Made by a program: the position numbers and the translations under genes. Of a stretch of 64,000 nt of DNA, positions 29,248-39,410 are shown in pieces (the first letter of the stretch is position 1; each line of letters begins with the position of its first letter). Origin of the DNA: Prochlorococcus sp. MIT 1341 (lineage in GTDB: Bacteria > Cyanobacteriota > Cyanobacteriia > PCC-6307 > Cyanobiaceae); assembly GCF_034092415.1 (NCBI RefSeq), contig NZ_CP139304.1:1348001-1412000 (forward strand), in the 5' to 3' direction. The notes beneath the pieces were generated by a model. That model did not search any database, was not told the origin of the DNA, and saw only the letters and a list, made by a program, of their open reading frames with translations.

Positions 29248-31770
29248 TCAACGTACATCACAGGTAATTTCTACTGGAAGAGGCTCTACTTTCCAAATCT
29301 TTTCGCAGTATTCACGAATCGATCGATCTGATGAGAAAAAACCCGATCTAGCAGTATTTAGTAATGCCATTCTGTTCCATTGTTCTGGGTTGTTCCACGC
29401 CTGACTGACATTGTCTTGAGCCCTTAAATAATCTGCAAAATCAGCCATTACAAAAAATGGGTCTTCTCCTTTTAAGTTATTGAGAATTGGACGAAATAGA
29501 TCTCCATCACCATTACTAAAGTGGCCAATTTCAATTAGACGAATTGCTTCAGCGAGTTCTGGTAAAGCTTTGATATATTCGCTTGGGTTATAACCACTAC
29601 TGCGAAGTTGCATGATCTCAGATTCTGTTTTTCCAAATAGAAAGAAGTTCTCTTTGCCAACAAGCTCACGGATCTCAATATTTGCGCCATCTAGTGTGCC
29701 AATAGTAAGGGCACCATTCATTGCAAATTTCATATTTCCAGTCCCTGAAGCTTCCTTTCCTGCGGTTGAAATTTGTTCAGATAAGTCCGTAGCTGGATAT
29801 ACTTTCTCGCCAAGCTTTACATTGTAATCTGGAAGGAAGATAACTCTTAATAGGCCATCCATATCTGGGTCTGAATTAATAATATCAGCGATGCCATTGA
29901 TTAGTCTGATTATTAACTTAGCCATATAATAACCAGGTGCGGCTTTGCCGCCAAAAATTATGGTTCGAGGAGCTATAGCTGTTGAAATACCATTTTTAAT
30001 TCTAAGATATTGAGCAATTATTTGTAGAGCATTTAAGTGTTGCCGCTTGTACTGATGTATTCGTTTTACTTGTACATCAAACATGCTTGCTGGGTCTACT
30101 AAGACTCCTGTTTGCCTATGAATATAACCTGCTAGCTGTCTTTTACCTAGAAGTTTAGTTGCTCTAAAATCAGTTAAAAAATTTGTGTCATTCACTTTTT
30201 CTTCAAGCTTTTTAAGCAGTTCCATGTTAGTAATCCATTCTTCCCCTAATTGTTTATCAAGTAATTCAGAAAGAGCTGGATTTGCTAAAGCAACCCATCT
30301 ACGGGGAGTAACACCATTAGTGACATTTGTAAATTTATTGGGCCATAACTTTGCGAATTCAGGAAATAACTGTCTTTTAATTAAATCAGAATGTAGAGCT
30401 GCTACACCATTTACTTTTTGAGCTCCAATTGTTGCTAAGTTTGCCATTCTAATTGCTTTGCAATTATCTTCATCAATAATTGATAATTTTCTAAGGATTA
30501 AATCATTTCCTGGATATCTTAGCCTGACTTGTTGTAGAAATCTTCGGTTGATTTCATAAATTATTTCTAGATGACGAGGTAAAAGACTTTTGAAGAGATT
30601 TAAATCCCATTTTTCTAATGCTTCTGGTAGAAGAGTGTGGTTGGTATAAGCGACTGATTTTGTTGTTATGTCCCAAGCTTTGTCCCACTCAAAGTGATGA
30701 ATATCGATAAGAAGACGCATTAGTTCTGCAACTGCAATTGCTGGGTGCGTGTCATTAAGTTGAACGGTCCAATGCTTTGGAAAATCTTCTAGTGGAAGAG
30801 ATCTTTTGTCCATGCTCCTCAACATGTCCTGCAAAGAGCAGCTCACAAAGAAATGTTGTTGTTTTAATCGAAGTCTTCGTCCTTCATCTGTTCCATCATT
30901 TGGATATAAGACTTTAGAAAGTGTTTCGGATCCAACTTTTTCTTCAACTGCTCCGTAATAGTCTCCAATATTGAAGGCATAAAAATCAAAGCTTTCTGTT
31001 GCATCGGCCCTCCATAGCCTTAGCCGATTACAAGTGTTGACTTTATATCCAAGCATTGGCACATCGTGTGGAACCCCAATTGCATGTTCAGCGGCTACCC
31101 AGCGAGAACGATATTTTCCTTTCTCGTCAATGTAATTTTCAGTATGTCCTCCAAAGCCCACTAAACATGATTCATCTGGTTGGGGGAGCTCCCATGGCCA
31201 TCCTCCTTTGAGCCATTTATCAGTTACTTCCACTTGCCAGCCATTCCGTATTAGTTGATTAAAGATTCCAAATTCGTAACGGATTCCGTATCCGATCGCA
31301 GGCACTTGAAGACTCGCAAGAGATTCCATATAGCAAGCTGCTAGACGTCCAAGGCCACCATTGCCCAGGCCAGGTTCTTCCTCTACCTCTAAAATATGAT
31401 TAAGTGATTCAATACCAAAACGGTTGAGTGCCTGCTCTGCTTCTTTTTGAATACCAAGATTCAAAAGGTTGTTATTTAGTTGTGGACCAATTAAAAATTC
31501 TGCAGATAAATAAGCAACGCTTTTTTGAGGTCTTGCTCTAATTGCTTCAAGAGTTGCCAAATAGCGCGTCATCAGACGATCTCTTATGGCATAACTCAAA
31601 GCCATGTATAGATCATGAAGACTTGCTGTTGGGGCAAGCTTTCCTAAGGTAAAAAAAAGGTGTTCTGTCATGCCATCAAAGACGGCATTTGCATCGATTC
31701 CTGCTCTCTCTGGGTCTGCGTAGCAGCCTGGGGTTGGAAGACGCAGGTCTAATGGCTCGGAATTGCTCAT
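29248..31770 (-). CDS. glgP: Glycogen phosphorylase
   Basis: PLP-dependent enzyme that releases glucose-1-phosphate from glycogen, used at night or when light is low. The 840-residue protein has the N-terminal AYLSAEFLIGPQLNNNL, GNGGLGRLAACYMESLA and the catalytic/phosphate region, and the PLP site EASGTGNMKFAMNGALTIGTLDGANIEI near residue 675. Full length is normal. About 244 bp separate its start from the divergent antiporter gene. Confidence 0.97.
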   Translation of the reverse strand: MSNSEPLDLRLPTPGCYADPERAGIDANAVFDGMTEHLFFTLGKLAPTASLHDLYMALSYAIRDRLMTRYLATLEAIRARPQKSVAYLSAEFLIGPQLNNNLLNLGIQKEAEQALNRFGIESLNHILEVEEEPGLGNGGLGRLAACYMESLASLQVPAIGYGIRYEFGIFNQLIRNGWQVEVTDKWLKGGWPWELPQPDESCLVGFGGHTENYIDEKGKYRSRWVAAEHAIGVPHDVPMLGYKVNTCNRLRLWRADATESFDFYAFNIGDYYGAVEEKVGSETLSKVLYPNDGTDEGRRLRLKQQHFFVSCSLQDMLRSMDKRSLPLEDFPKHWTVQLNDTHPAIAVAELMRLLIDIHHFEWDKAWDITTKSVAYTNHTLLPEALEKWDLNLFKSLLPRHLEIIYEINRRFLQQVRLRYPGNDLILRKLSIIDEDNCKAIRMANLATIGAQKVNGVAALHSDLIKRQLFPEFAKLWPNKFTNVTNGVTPRRWVALANPALSELLDKQLGEEWITNMELLKKLEEKVNDTNFLTDFRATKLLGKRQLAGYIHRQTGVLVDPASMFDVQVKRIHQYKRQHLNALQIIAQYLRIKNGISTAIAPRTIIFGGKAAPGYYMAKLIIRLINGIADIINSDPDMDGLLRVIFLPDYNVKLGEKVYPATDLSEQISTAGKEASGTGNMKFAMNGALTIGTLDGANIEIRELVGKENFFLFGKTESEIMQLRSSGYNPSEYIKALPELAEAIRLIEIGHFSNGDGDLFRPILNNLKGEDPFFVMADFADYLRAQDNVSQAWNNPEQWNRMALLNTARSGFFSSDRSIREYCEKIWKVEPLPVEITCDVR

Positions 31771-32014
31771 GAAATGCTTAGAAGTTTTCGCAGGGTTGAT
31801 TCACTTGAAGGGTGGTGTGATTTAGAGAATGCTTTCTATTAGATCAATCGGTAATTTTCAAAAGACGCTAGCTCTACTTTCGTAATCAGTTGGCAAGTGA
31901 CATCAGATCAACACTTGATTAGATGTTGATGATTATCGGAATATCAACTGACTACCATTTTCAAGTCACTCGGTCACGTATGTTTCTTAACTGAGAATTT
32001 CAAGAACAGACCTC
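31771..32014. other. Divergent intergenic region glgP/antiporter
   Basis: About 244 bp between two divergent start codons, so it should hold promoters for both glgP and the antiporter gene. I see AT-rich stretches but no recognisable operator, RNA or repeat. Confidence 0.4.
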
Positions 32015-33388
32015 ATGTGTTTTCCTCCATTCCTTTCAGTACTAAGCACCCATGATGTAGAGGTCGCTGAAACACTGATTGGGGTGATTAATTTCTTACT
32101 TATTTTTGTAGCCGCAAGAACCTTTGCAGAGGTCTTAGTAAGGCTCAGCTTGCCTACGATTGTTGGTGAATTGTTGGCAGGGGTTGTTATAGGTGCTTCT
32201 GGATTGCATTTACTTATGCCACCTACTACTAATGCACAATTGAATGAAGGGTTTGTAAATTTGATAAGTTCATTGGCATCTGTGCCACCTGAAGCAGTAC
32301 CAGATCTTTATTTTGAAACTTTCCCATCACTTCAGGCTGTAGCAACTCTTGGTTTATATGCATTGTTATTCCTTACGGGCTTAGAAAGTGAGCTCGAAGA
32401 GCTTGTTGCAGTTGGTGTTCAGGCATTCACAGTTGCAATGGCTGGAGTGATTCTCCCGTTTGCTTTGGGAACTTTTGGGTTGATGTTTATTTTTCAGGTT
32501 GATTTGATTCCGGCAGTGTTTGCTGGGGCTTCGATGACTGCTACGAGCATTGGAATTACAGCTAGTGTTTTTGGTGAACTTGGTTTTCTCAAAACTCGTG
32601 AAGGGCAGATAGTTATTGGTGCAGCAGTCCTTGATGACATTTTGGGAATAGTTATTCTTGCAGTAGTTGTGGCCTTGGCGACTGGCGGAGCCTTGGAGAT
32701 TGCGCCTATTCTCAAGCTGGTAGGTGCAGCCACTTTATTTGTGATTGGAGCAATCGCTCTCAGTAGAACTGCTGCACCTGGCTTTGATTGGTTACTTGAG
32801 AGGTTGAAAGCTCCAGGGGCAGTGGTTGTTGCCTCTTTTGTCATTCTTGTACTGAGTTGTTTTGTCGCGACGGCTATCGGATTGGAGGCAGCATTAGGAG
32901 CCTTCGCTGCTGGTTTGATTTTGAGTAGCTCAAAGAACAACCATGCGATTCAACAGTCGGTGCTTCCACTGGTTTCTCTTTTCGCAACAATCTTTTTTGT
33001 GTTAGTCGGAGCTGGAATGGATCTGTCTGTGATCAATCCTCTTGATCCAACTAGTCGTTCAGCACTTGTGGTGGCTGGATTTATGTTGATTGTTGCGATT
33101 GTGGGCAAAATTGCTGCAGGTTGGTCTTTCATTATTGATAAACCTACAGATCGGCTGGTTGTTGGACTAGGAATGATGCCCAGAGGAGAGGTTGGTTTGA
33201 TTTTTCTTGGACTTGGGACTAGTGCTGGCTTATTAACACCTTCTCTTGAGGCAGCAGTTTTATTAATGGTTATAGGTACCACTTTTCTGGCACCAGTCTT
33301 ACTAAGAGTTGTTTTAAAGGATAAAACCCCTGGAGGAGGTAATTCCATTCCTGACGATGTAGCCGCAAATCCTGTTGGTCTTGTCTAA
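32015..33388 (+). CDS. CPA2-family cation:proton antiporter
   Basis: Polytopic membrane exchanger of the monovalent cation:proton antiporter-2 (NapA/KefB-like) family, 457 residues with about 12 hydrophobic segments. It contains the LPTIVGELLAGVVIGASGL segment of TM1-2, the paired Asp in AAVLDDILGIVIL expected for proton/cation coupling, and MPRGEVGLIFLGLG near the C-terminus. The transported ion (Na+ or K+) cannot be told from sequence. It lacks a C-terminal RCK/TrkA-N domain. Confidence 0.9.
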   Translation: MCFPPFLSVLSTHDVEVAETLIGVINFLLIFVAARTFAEVLVRLSLPTIVGELLAGVVIGASGLHLLMPPTTNAQLNEGFVNLISSLASVPPEAVPDLYFETFPSLQAVATLGLYALLFLTGLESELEELVAVGVQAFTVAMAGVILPFALGTFGLMFIFQVDLIPAVFAGASMTATSIGITASVFGELGFLKTREGQIVIGAAVLDDILGIVILAVVVALATGGALEIAPILKLVGAATLFVIGAIALSRTAAPGFDWLLERLKAPGAVVVASFVILVLSCFVATAIGLEAALGAFAAGLILSSSKNNHAIQQSVLPLVSLFATIFFVLVGAGMDLSVINPLDPTSRSALVVAGFMLIVAIVGKIAAGWSFIIDKPTDRLVVGLGMMPRGEVGLIFLGLGTSAGLLTPSLEAAVLLMVIGTTFLAPVLLRVVLKDKTPGGGNSIPDDVAANPVGLV

Positions 33389-33476
33389 AGTCCATATCTC
33401 TGAGTGGATTTACTGTGGTCTTCCGGGACTTTGGTCCATAGTTTTTTCACCCTTTTCACAGTTAGCTCATTTTTGA

Positions 33477-34427
33477 ATGTCTTCTTTAGTTGCCAGTCCA
33501 AATTCCCCTTGGAGTTATTTAGGTTTTGACGTCTTTTCAGTTAGTAATACCTCTGAAAATCTCACTTTAGATAGACCTTATAAAGTTAACCCAGCAGTCT
33601 TGCTAGTACATGGTTTTGGAGCATCCACAGACCATTGGCGGCATAACATTCCATTCTTAGCAAGAACCCATGAGGTCCATGCAATTGATTTACTCGGTTT
33701 TGGTAGGAGCGCTAAGCCTTCTGAATTGAATTATGGAGGAGATCTTTGGAAGGATCAGGTTGTTGCTTATGTAAAAGAACGGATTGGAAGACCAACTGTA
33801 ATTGTCGGGAACTCTCTAGGCGGATATGCAGCACTTGCAGCAGGGGCTGCACTTGATACACAATCCGCTGGTGTTGTTTTGCTTAATGCTGCAGGTTATT
33901 TCAGTGATGAAAAGTTTGCGCCTAAGCCGAAGGACCTGAATTCGAGAATTCGCCGAATGATTCTGAAAGGTTTGTCTAGAGATATTTTGGTGAATTGGTT
34001 AATTTATCCATTAATACAACGTCTGATTTTTGAGAACTTACGTAGACCTGCGGCGATTAGGAGAACTCTTCAGCAGGTTTACATTGATTCAACCAATGTT
34101 GATGATGATCTTGTTGAATCAATCCATAGGCCCTCTCTCGATCCTGGAGCATTTCAAGTCTTTCGAAAGGTTTTTCAAGCAAGGGGTTTACAGGGAAAGC
34201 CCTTGGATGCATTGTTTAATGATTTGAAAGCTCCTCTTTTATTGCTTTGGGGTGATAATGATCCATGGTTGAGGAATGCTAAATCTAAACAAGATAAATT
34301 TCGTTTGTTTGCACAAAAGGCCTCTTTAGAATTTAAAGAAGTCCTTATAAATGCAGGACATTGCCCACATGATGAAGTGCCCGACAGAGTTAATGAAGAA
34401 ATGCTTCTTTGGCTTTATCAGAAATAA
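33477..34427 (+). CDS. Alpha/beta hydrolase fold protein
   Basis: 316-residue hydrolase with the oxyanion-hole HGFGAS (about 45-50) followed by DHWRHN, an AIDLLGFGRSAKP strand, the nucleophile elbow GNSLGG (Ser about 113), an Asp in LLWGDNDPWL and a C-terminal His in INAGHCPHDE. All three members of the triad are present. It is similar to the partial gene at 1-684 and to cyanobacterial proteins annotated only as hydrolases. The substrate is unknown. Confidence 0.92.
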   Translation: MSSLVASPNSPWSYLGFDVFSVSNTSENLTLDRPYKVNPAVLLVHGFGASTDHWRHNIPFLARTHEVHAIDLLGFGRSAKPSELNYGGDLWKDQVVAYVKERIGRPTVIVGNSLGGYAALAAGAALDTQSAGVVLLNAAGYFSDEKFAPKPKDLNSRIRRMILKGLSRDILVNWLIYPLIQRLIFENLRRPAAIRRTLQQVYIDSTNVDDDLVESIHRPSLDPGAFQVFRKVFQARGLQGKPLDALFNDLKAPLLLLWGDNDPWLRNAKSKQDKFRLFAQKASLEFKEVLINAGHCPHDEVPDRVNEEMLLWLYQK

Positions 34428-34465
34428 AGTAATTCGAATAATTTTTTTACTTTCAGAACCAAATT

Positions 34466-35314
34466 ATGATTTTTTTGAAGAAAGATTTACCTTACGAACA
34501 TTGGGAAATATCACAAGAGGATACTGGTAACCGATTAAGAATAGTGCCTGAACGTGGCGGTTTAATTACTCAGTGGTTTTGCAATGGTCGTGATGTCATT
34601 TATTTTGATGGAAATAGGTTTTTACAAAAATCTAAAAGTGTTCGCGGTGGGATTCCTATTCTTTTTCCTATTTGTGGAAGTCTTGTCGATGGATCTGTGC
34701 AATTACTGGATCAATCTTTTTCAATACCACAGCATGGATTTGCGAGGGATTGTAAATGGGAGCTGACTCCTACGAAAGATCAAAAAGGTGTTCTGCTTAG
34801 CTTGACTGAAAATAAAAAGACATTATCTCTTTTCCCGTACCATTTCTTAATTGAGATGGAGATATTCCTAATGCAGAGTTCTATTGACTTTAAGATCACA
34901 ATTTTTAATAGAAGTGAAGATATGATGCCTTTTTCTTTTGGTTTACACCCTTATTTTAAGGTAATGGACTTGAAAGAAATAAAAATCGAAGGTTTGTGCT
35001 CTAAGTGTATGAATCATTTAACTATGATCGAAAGTGATACAGAACTTGAACTTTCTTATTTAGAAAAGGGAATCGATTTTCTTTCTAGTCCACTAGAGAC
35101 AGTTACTCTGGTTGACTTTTTGGCGAATAAAAAGATAAAAGTTCTTTTTGAAAAGCCAATGGACCTAGGTGTTATATGGACAGATCCTCCAAGAAGTATG
35201 GTTTGTATAGAACCTTGGACTAGTCCAAGGAATTCATTAAACACTGGCGACCGCCTTCAATTTATTAAGCCTGGCTGTAAGCAAGAAATGAGATGTAGCT
35301 TTCTTGAATGTTGA
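34466..35314 (+). CDS. Aldose 1-epimerase / glucose-6-phosphate 1-epimerase-like protein
   Basis: Galactose mutarotase-like beta-sandwich protein, 282 residues. It shows the GGxPILFP motif (GGIPILFPICG), QHGFARDCKW with the catalytic-type His, a SFGLHPYF motif carrying the second His, and CIEPWTSPRNSLNTGDRL near the end. This family interconverts alpha and beta anomers of sugars or sugar phosphates; YeaD-like hexose-6-phosphate mutarotase is plausible. It follows the alpha/beta hydrolase by 38 bp on the same strand. Confidence 0.83.
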   Translation: MIFLKKDLPYEHWEISQEDTGNRLRIVPERGGLITQWFCNGRDVIYFDGNRFLQKSKSVRGGIPILFPICGSLVDGSVQLLDQSFSIPQHGFARDCKWELTPTKDQKGVLLSLTENKKTLSLFPYHFLIEMEIFLMQSSIDFKITIFNRSEDMMPFSFGLHPYFKVMDLKEIKIEGLCSKCMNHLTMIESDTELELSYLEKGIDFLSSPLETVTLVDFLANKKIKVLFEKPMDLGVIWTDPPRSMVCIEPWTSPRNSLNTGDRLQFIKPGCKQEMRCSFLEC

Positions 35315-36517
35315 TTAACTACTTACTCCAGGCAGTCTACCTATTGCAATTTGATTCTTCGGATCAAATTGTTTTTTAATAGCTTTAATCAAAGCTGCCG
35401 ATGGTGAATTGCTCCAAGCGCTTATTCTATTAATCGTGTTAAATGGTTGAATTAAAATGACAACTTGACCGCCTAACTTTGTTATTTTATTCCTGAGTCT
35501 ACTTATATCATTTGTTGACTTTAAGTAATTGGATGTTTGCGAATTAACTTCCCAACCTTCACCCAGACCTGTTCCTGCTCCGAAACGCCATTCCCAACAA
35601 CTTAGAGAATTCAGTTCTTCACTGTTTATGAGTTCTATGATCATCGATGGGGGCATATTTATACGTAAAAGAAAGTTAATTTTTCTAGTTGAAAGGTTTT
35701 CGCTTGTATTATCTAGATTGGGAGGCCCATCCCATTCTTGATGTTGAGTTTTTAGTTCGTGCTTATTTGCTAGTCTTTGTATACCTTCTATTTGATCTTC
35801 TAACGCTTTATTGGTAACACTTGCTAAGCCTAATTGCAAATGCCATATCTTGATAGTTTCTTTTTTCCAGTCAATATATTCAGGTGTGAAACTTGAATTA
35901 AGTAGCTCAGAACGGAAGGATTCGATGTTTTGCAATTTGCCATTAATAGTTAAATAGCTATGAGCGGATTTGATTGGTTCAGTTCTTAAAGTTAATTGTG
36001 TAATGAATGCCAAGCTTCCCCAACTTCCACAAAGTAATCTCATTAAGTCATATCCAGCAACGTTTTTGACTACTTGGCCACCAGCATGTGCCTCTAATCC
36101 ATCACTACGTATTAGCCCTATCCCAATCAATTGATCGCGCACTCCTAAATGTTTTTGCCGCAAACTTCCTGAAAGGCCCCTAGCAATTAATCCACCAATA
36201 GTGCCAGTGCTTTTGGGTTTCAATATGGGAGAACTACCCCATGGCCAGTCAACTGCAAGCCATTGACCTTTTTCAGAGAGTGTTTTTTGCAGCTCAGTTA
36301 GCGATAGGCCTGCTTCAACCGTAATTGTTAGATCATCTATTGCATGATGGATAATTTGATGTATTCCTCGAGAGCTGATTGCTTGTGAATCTCCATTGAT
36401 GGGAGGCCCCCAATTCATTCGAGTATTCATTCCACAAGGATGCCAGGGCTTGTTTTCTTTATGGAGCTCTGCAACAAGTTCAGCTAGCTCCTGTGATGAT
36501 GTAGGTGCCATTGCCAT
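35315..36517 (-). CDS. glcE: Glycolate oxidase/dehydrogenase FAD-binding subunit GlcE
   Basis: Subunit of the membrane-associated glycolate dehydrogenase (GlcDEF) that oxidises photorespiratory glycolate to glyoxylate. The N-terminal PCMH-type FAD-binding domain shows PWHPCGMNTRMNWG, a Gly-rich ARGLSGSLRQKHLGVRDQLIG loop (split over the FAD site) and AHAGGQVVKNVAGYDLMRLLCG. The protein has 400 residues from ATG 36517; ATG at 36511 and TTG at 36544 are alternatives. It is divergent from the acid-sugar kinase. A glcD gene is not in this window. Confidence 0.85.
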   Translation of the reverse strand: MAMAPTSSQELAELVAELHKENKPWHPCGMNTRMNWGPPINGDSQAISSRGIHQIIHHAIDDLTITVEAGLSLTELQKTLSEKGQWLAVDWPWGSSPILKPKSTGTIGGLIARGLSGSLRQKHLGVRDQLIGIGLIRSDGLEAHAGGQVVKNVAGYDLMRLLCGSWGSLAFITQLTLRTEPIKSAHSYLTINGKLQNIESFRSELLNSSFTPEYIDWKKETIKIWHLQLGLASVTNKALEDQIEGIQRLANKHELKTQHQEWDGPPNLDNTSENLSTRKINFLLRINMPPSMIIELINSEELNSLSCWEWRFGAGTGLGEGWEVNSQTSNYLKSTNDISRLRNKITKLGGQVVILIQPFNTINRISAWSNSPSAALIKAIKKQFDPKNQIAIGRLPGVSS

Positions 36518-36557
36518 GGCATTTTTTTGTGATTCTTGATTCAAGGCACTTGGTGTT

Positions 36558-37913
36558 ATGAAGATTGTTGTGATTGACGATGATCCGACTGGATCTCAGA
36601 CGGTTTATGGATGCCCTTTGTTGCTTTCTTGGGAGTTGAACGTTCTTAGAGAGGGATTGCGAAAAAATACACCATTAATGTTTGTATTAGCTAATTCACG
36701 GGCTTTGCTTGCAGAAGAAGCCTCAAAGCGTATTAAAGATATTTGTTTTGCTTTGAAGGAGGCAATTAGAGCAGAAAACTTATCTCAAAGCGAGGTTTTG
36801 TTAATTAGCAGAGGTGATTCTACTTTGCGAGGTCATTGGGTTCTTGAGCCAAAAGTGATTGCTCAGGAGTTTGGACCCTTTGATGCAACGCTACATGTGC
36901 CAGCTTTTTTTGAGGGAGGTCGTACAACAATTAATGGCGTTCATTTCCTTGATGGCGTTCCTGTTCATATGACTGAATTTGCTTCAGATCAACTGTTCGG
37001 ATATAGCACTAGTGACCTCGCAAATTGGTTGCAAGAAAAAAGTCAAGGCTCAATAGTTTCTTCAACTGTCAAGAAGATAACTCTTACTCAGCTTGATTCT
37101 GCTGTTAATAGTTCCAAGGGAAAGCAAGATTTAAAAAGACTTTTGGACTCTTTTACTGATAATGAACATGTGGTTGTAGATGCCCTTAGATCAGAACAAC
37201 TTTGTGCTTTGGCAGAAGTAGTTAGAAGTTTGATAGGCAAAAAACAATTTTTATTTCGATCTGCAGCTAGCTTTATCAACTCCCTTTCGGAATTAGTTCC
37301 AAGCATTTTGCCGGAAAATGAAATCTCTTCTCTTCGACGCCATGATTCATTTGGCAATTCGTTGCCAGGAATGGTTCTTGTTGGTTCGCATGTGAATTTG
37401 ACTGACTTACAGCTAGAAACACTTCTTGAATGTAATCAATGCATAGGGATTGAATTGCCTGTTGCTAAGCTTGCCACTATATTTAAGACCGAAAAGAAAG
37501 AATTACTTGTGAAGGATTTAGAGTTATATTTTACAACAAGAATTCAAGAACTTCTGACAGAAGGCAAGACACCTGTATTGTATACTACTCGTGGAGAGAT
37601 ATATTTTTCTGAAGTCAAACAAAGATTAGATTTTGGATATTTCCTGGCAAGAATGATGGCTAGAGTTGCAGGCTCTATAGCTCCTAAGTTGGGCTATTTG
37701 ATTAGTAAAGGTGGTGTTACTACAAATGTATTGTTGAAAGAGGGGTTGGATTTAAAATTAGTTCATTTGAGTGGTCAGATCTTGCCTGGACTTTCAATTG
37801 TTATGGCTTCTAGTAAAGGCAGTGTATCGGATTTACCTATTTTGACATTCCCAGGGAACCTGGGGAATAGAGAGACATTAATTCATGCTTGGCGAATTAT
37901 AGAGTCCTGCTGA
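36558..37913 (+). CDS. Four-carbon acid sugar kinase family protein (OtnK/DUF1537-like)
   Basis: 451-residue ATP-dependent kinase of the four-carbon acid sugar kinase family. The N-terminal domain starts with IDDDPTGSQTVYGCPLL and contains ISRGDSTLRGHWVLEP and the PAFFEGGRTTINGVHFL segment; the C-terminal nucleotide-binding domain carries LGYLISKGGVTTNVLL and GQILPGLSIVMASSKGS. Characterised members phosphorylate D-erythronate, L-threonate or related acids; the substrate here is unknown. It sits between glcE (divergent, about 40 bp between start codons) and glcF (convergent, 36-bp overlap). Confidence 0.9.
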   Translation: MKIVVIDDDPTGSQTVYGCPLLLSWELNVLREGLRKNTPLMFVLANSRALLAEEASKRIKDICFALKEAIRAENLSQSEVLLISRGDSTLRGHWVLEPKVIAQEFGPFDATLHVPAFFEGGRTTINGVHFLDGVPVHMTEFASDQLFGYSTSDLANWLQEKSQGSIVSSTVKKITLTQLDSAVNSSKGKQDLKRLLDSFTDNEHVVVDALRSEQLCALAEVVRSLIGKKQFLFRSAASFINSLSELVPSILPENEISSLRRHDSFGNSLPGMVLVGSHVNLTDLQLETLLECNQCIGIELPVAKLATIFKTEKKELLVKDLELYFTTRIQELLTEGKTPVLYTTRGEIYFSEVKQRLDFGYFLARMMARVAGSIAPKLGYLISKGGVTTNVLLKEGLDLKLVHLSGQILPGLSIVMASSKGSVSDLPILTFPGNLGNRETLIHAWRIIESC

Positions 37914-39233
37914 TTTGGCAAGTAATTGCATGGGATGTACCACTTTTAAACTATTATTCAAATGACGACGAATTTGTAGTGTGCATCCTATATTTGCGCT
38001 TGATATTATACTTGCACCTGTCTTTTTAAGGTCTTTTACTTTTATTTTACCAAGTTCATTAGCTTCATTAGGCTGTACCAGGTTGTAGATTCCTGCACTC
38101 CCACAGCAAACCCCTATTTCTTCAACTTCACGGATTAAAAGATTAGGGATCGCTTCTAATAATTTCCTTGGTTGCTGAGAGATTTTTTGACCATGAATCA
38201 TATGACATGGATCATGATATGCAACTTCATATGGTTCGCTGATATCGATTGAATCTCCCAGAGGTTGAAGACTTTCAAGAAAACTTTTTTGCAGTCCTTT
38301 TTTAGTTAGAAATTCATGTATATCAAATACAGGGACTTTGAAAGTATTCTCTACACCGAGAAGTTTCCCATAGGCTTTCATGGTATGTCCACATCCGGAA
38401 GCTGCGATTAAAACAGCATCTATGGCTGGTAAAGGGTCTGACTCTGATTGATTATCTGGTTTTCCAAAATTTTCTACAAGTGTTTTACCTAGCTCGATAG
38501 TCTCCTTCATGAGGCCTTGATGGTGGGCAACAGCTCCACAGCAGCCTTGTTGTCTAGGAATGACAACTTCAAAACCATTGGCTTGTAAGACTGCAAGCGT
38601 TGCTTGGTTAACCTCCGGATCAAAGCAGCGTTGAACGCAACCTAGAACAAGGCCCACTCTGCCTCTATAAGGTCCTTTTGATGGATTAATTTCTGGGAAA
38701 CTGTCTGCAAAGCTTGCCTCAATTAGAGGAGGCATTAAAGCTTCCATCGCCTCAAGTTGTTTGCCAAAAAGCTTTATAAGACCAAATTCACGAAGCATTT
38801 TTTGAAAACTACTGCCTGAATAATTTCTCAAAGCAAATAGAATAGTTCGTAAACGTTTCGGATATGGCAGAACTTGTAGAAGTAATTTTCTAAATAGATT
38901 TTGACAAGGATCTCGCATTCCTACTTCGTTCAATTTTGGTCTTATTGATTCTATTAACTCGTCATAATGTACTCCTGATGGGCATGCACTTACACAAGCA
39001 AAACAGCCTAAACATGTGTCGAAATGATGTGCAATGGTTGCATCTAGTTGAACTTCTCCATTTTCAATAGCTTTAACAGTATGTATTCTTCCTCTAGGTG
39101 AATCCATTTCAGTGCCCAAGACTCTGTAACTTGCACATGTTGGAAGGCAGAAGCCACAATGTATGCAAGGGTCTAGTACGTCTGAATCGAAGTATTTATT
39201 TGTGGCACTTGATGATTCTCTCTTTCCGTCCAT
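37878..39233 (-). CDS. glcF: Glycolate oxidase/dehydrogenase iron-sulfur subunit GlcF
   Basis: Electron-transfer subunit of glycolate dehydrogenase. The 451-residue protein has two N-terminal 4Fe-4S motifs, CIHCGFCLPTC and CLGCFACVSACP, then two CCG domains, seen as QQGCCGAVAHHQG and VCCGSAGIYNL. The pair of 4Fe-4S clusters and the CCG repeats are characteristic of GlcF. It overlaps the 3' end of the acid-sugar kinase by 36 bp. The neighbouring glcE is 1.3 kb away on the same strand. Confidence 0.92.
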   Translation of the reverse strand: MDGKRESSSATNKYFDSDVLDPCIHCGFCLPTCASYRVLGTEMDSPRGRIHTVKAIENGEVQLDATIAHHFDTCLGCFACVSACPSGVHYDELIESIRPKLNEVGMRDPCQNLFRKLLLQVLPYPKRLRTILFALRNYSGSSFQKMLREFGLIKLFGKQLEAMEALMPPLIEASFADSFPEINPSKGPYRGRVGLVLGCVQRCFDPEVNQATLAVLQANGFEVVIPRQQGCCGAVAHHQGLMKETIELGKTLVENFGKPDNQSESDPLPAIDAVLIAASGCGHTMKAYGKLLGVENTFKVPVFDIHEFLTKKGLQKSFLESLQPLGDSIDISEPYEVAYHDPCHMIHGQKISQQPRKLLEAIPNLLIREVEEIGVCCGSAGIYNLVQPNEANELGKIKVKDLKKTGASIISSANIGCTLQIRRHLNNSLKVVHPMQLLAKSAGLYNSPSMN

Positions 39234-39410
39234 GATTTATTTGTATGTATTAGGTTTAGATAAATTAAAATTTTATCTGAGATCTTTAAGATGCATTCCT
39301 GATTGTTACTTTTTTCTGTGTTTCATTCCTTTAATACTGTTCTCAAGCCTCTCTAGGGAGTGTTTTTTTGGTTATCGAATAGAGGCTCGATCTGTTGAGC
39401 AGTTTTTTAT

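Noticed and set aside
32494-33348. Two long minus-strand open frames inside the antiporter gene
   Set aside because: They are antisense shadows of a well-conserved membrane protein gene and have no recognisable motifs.
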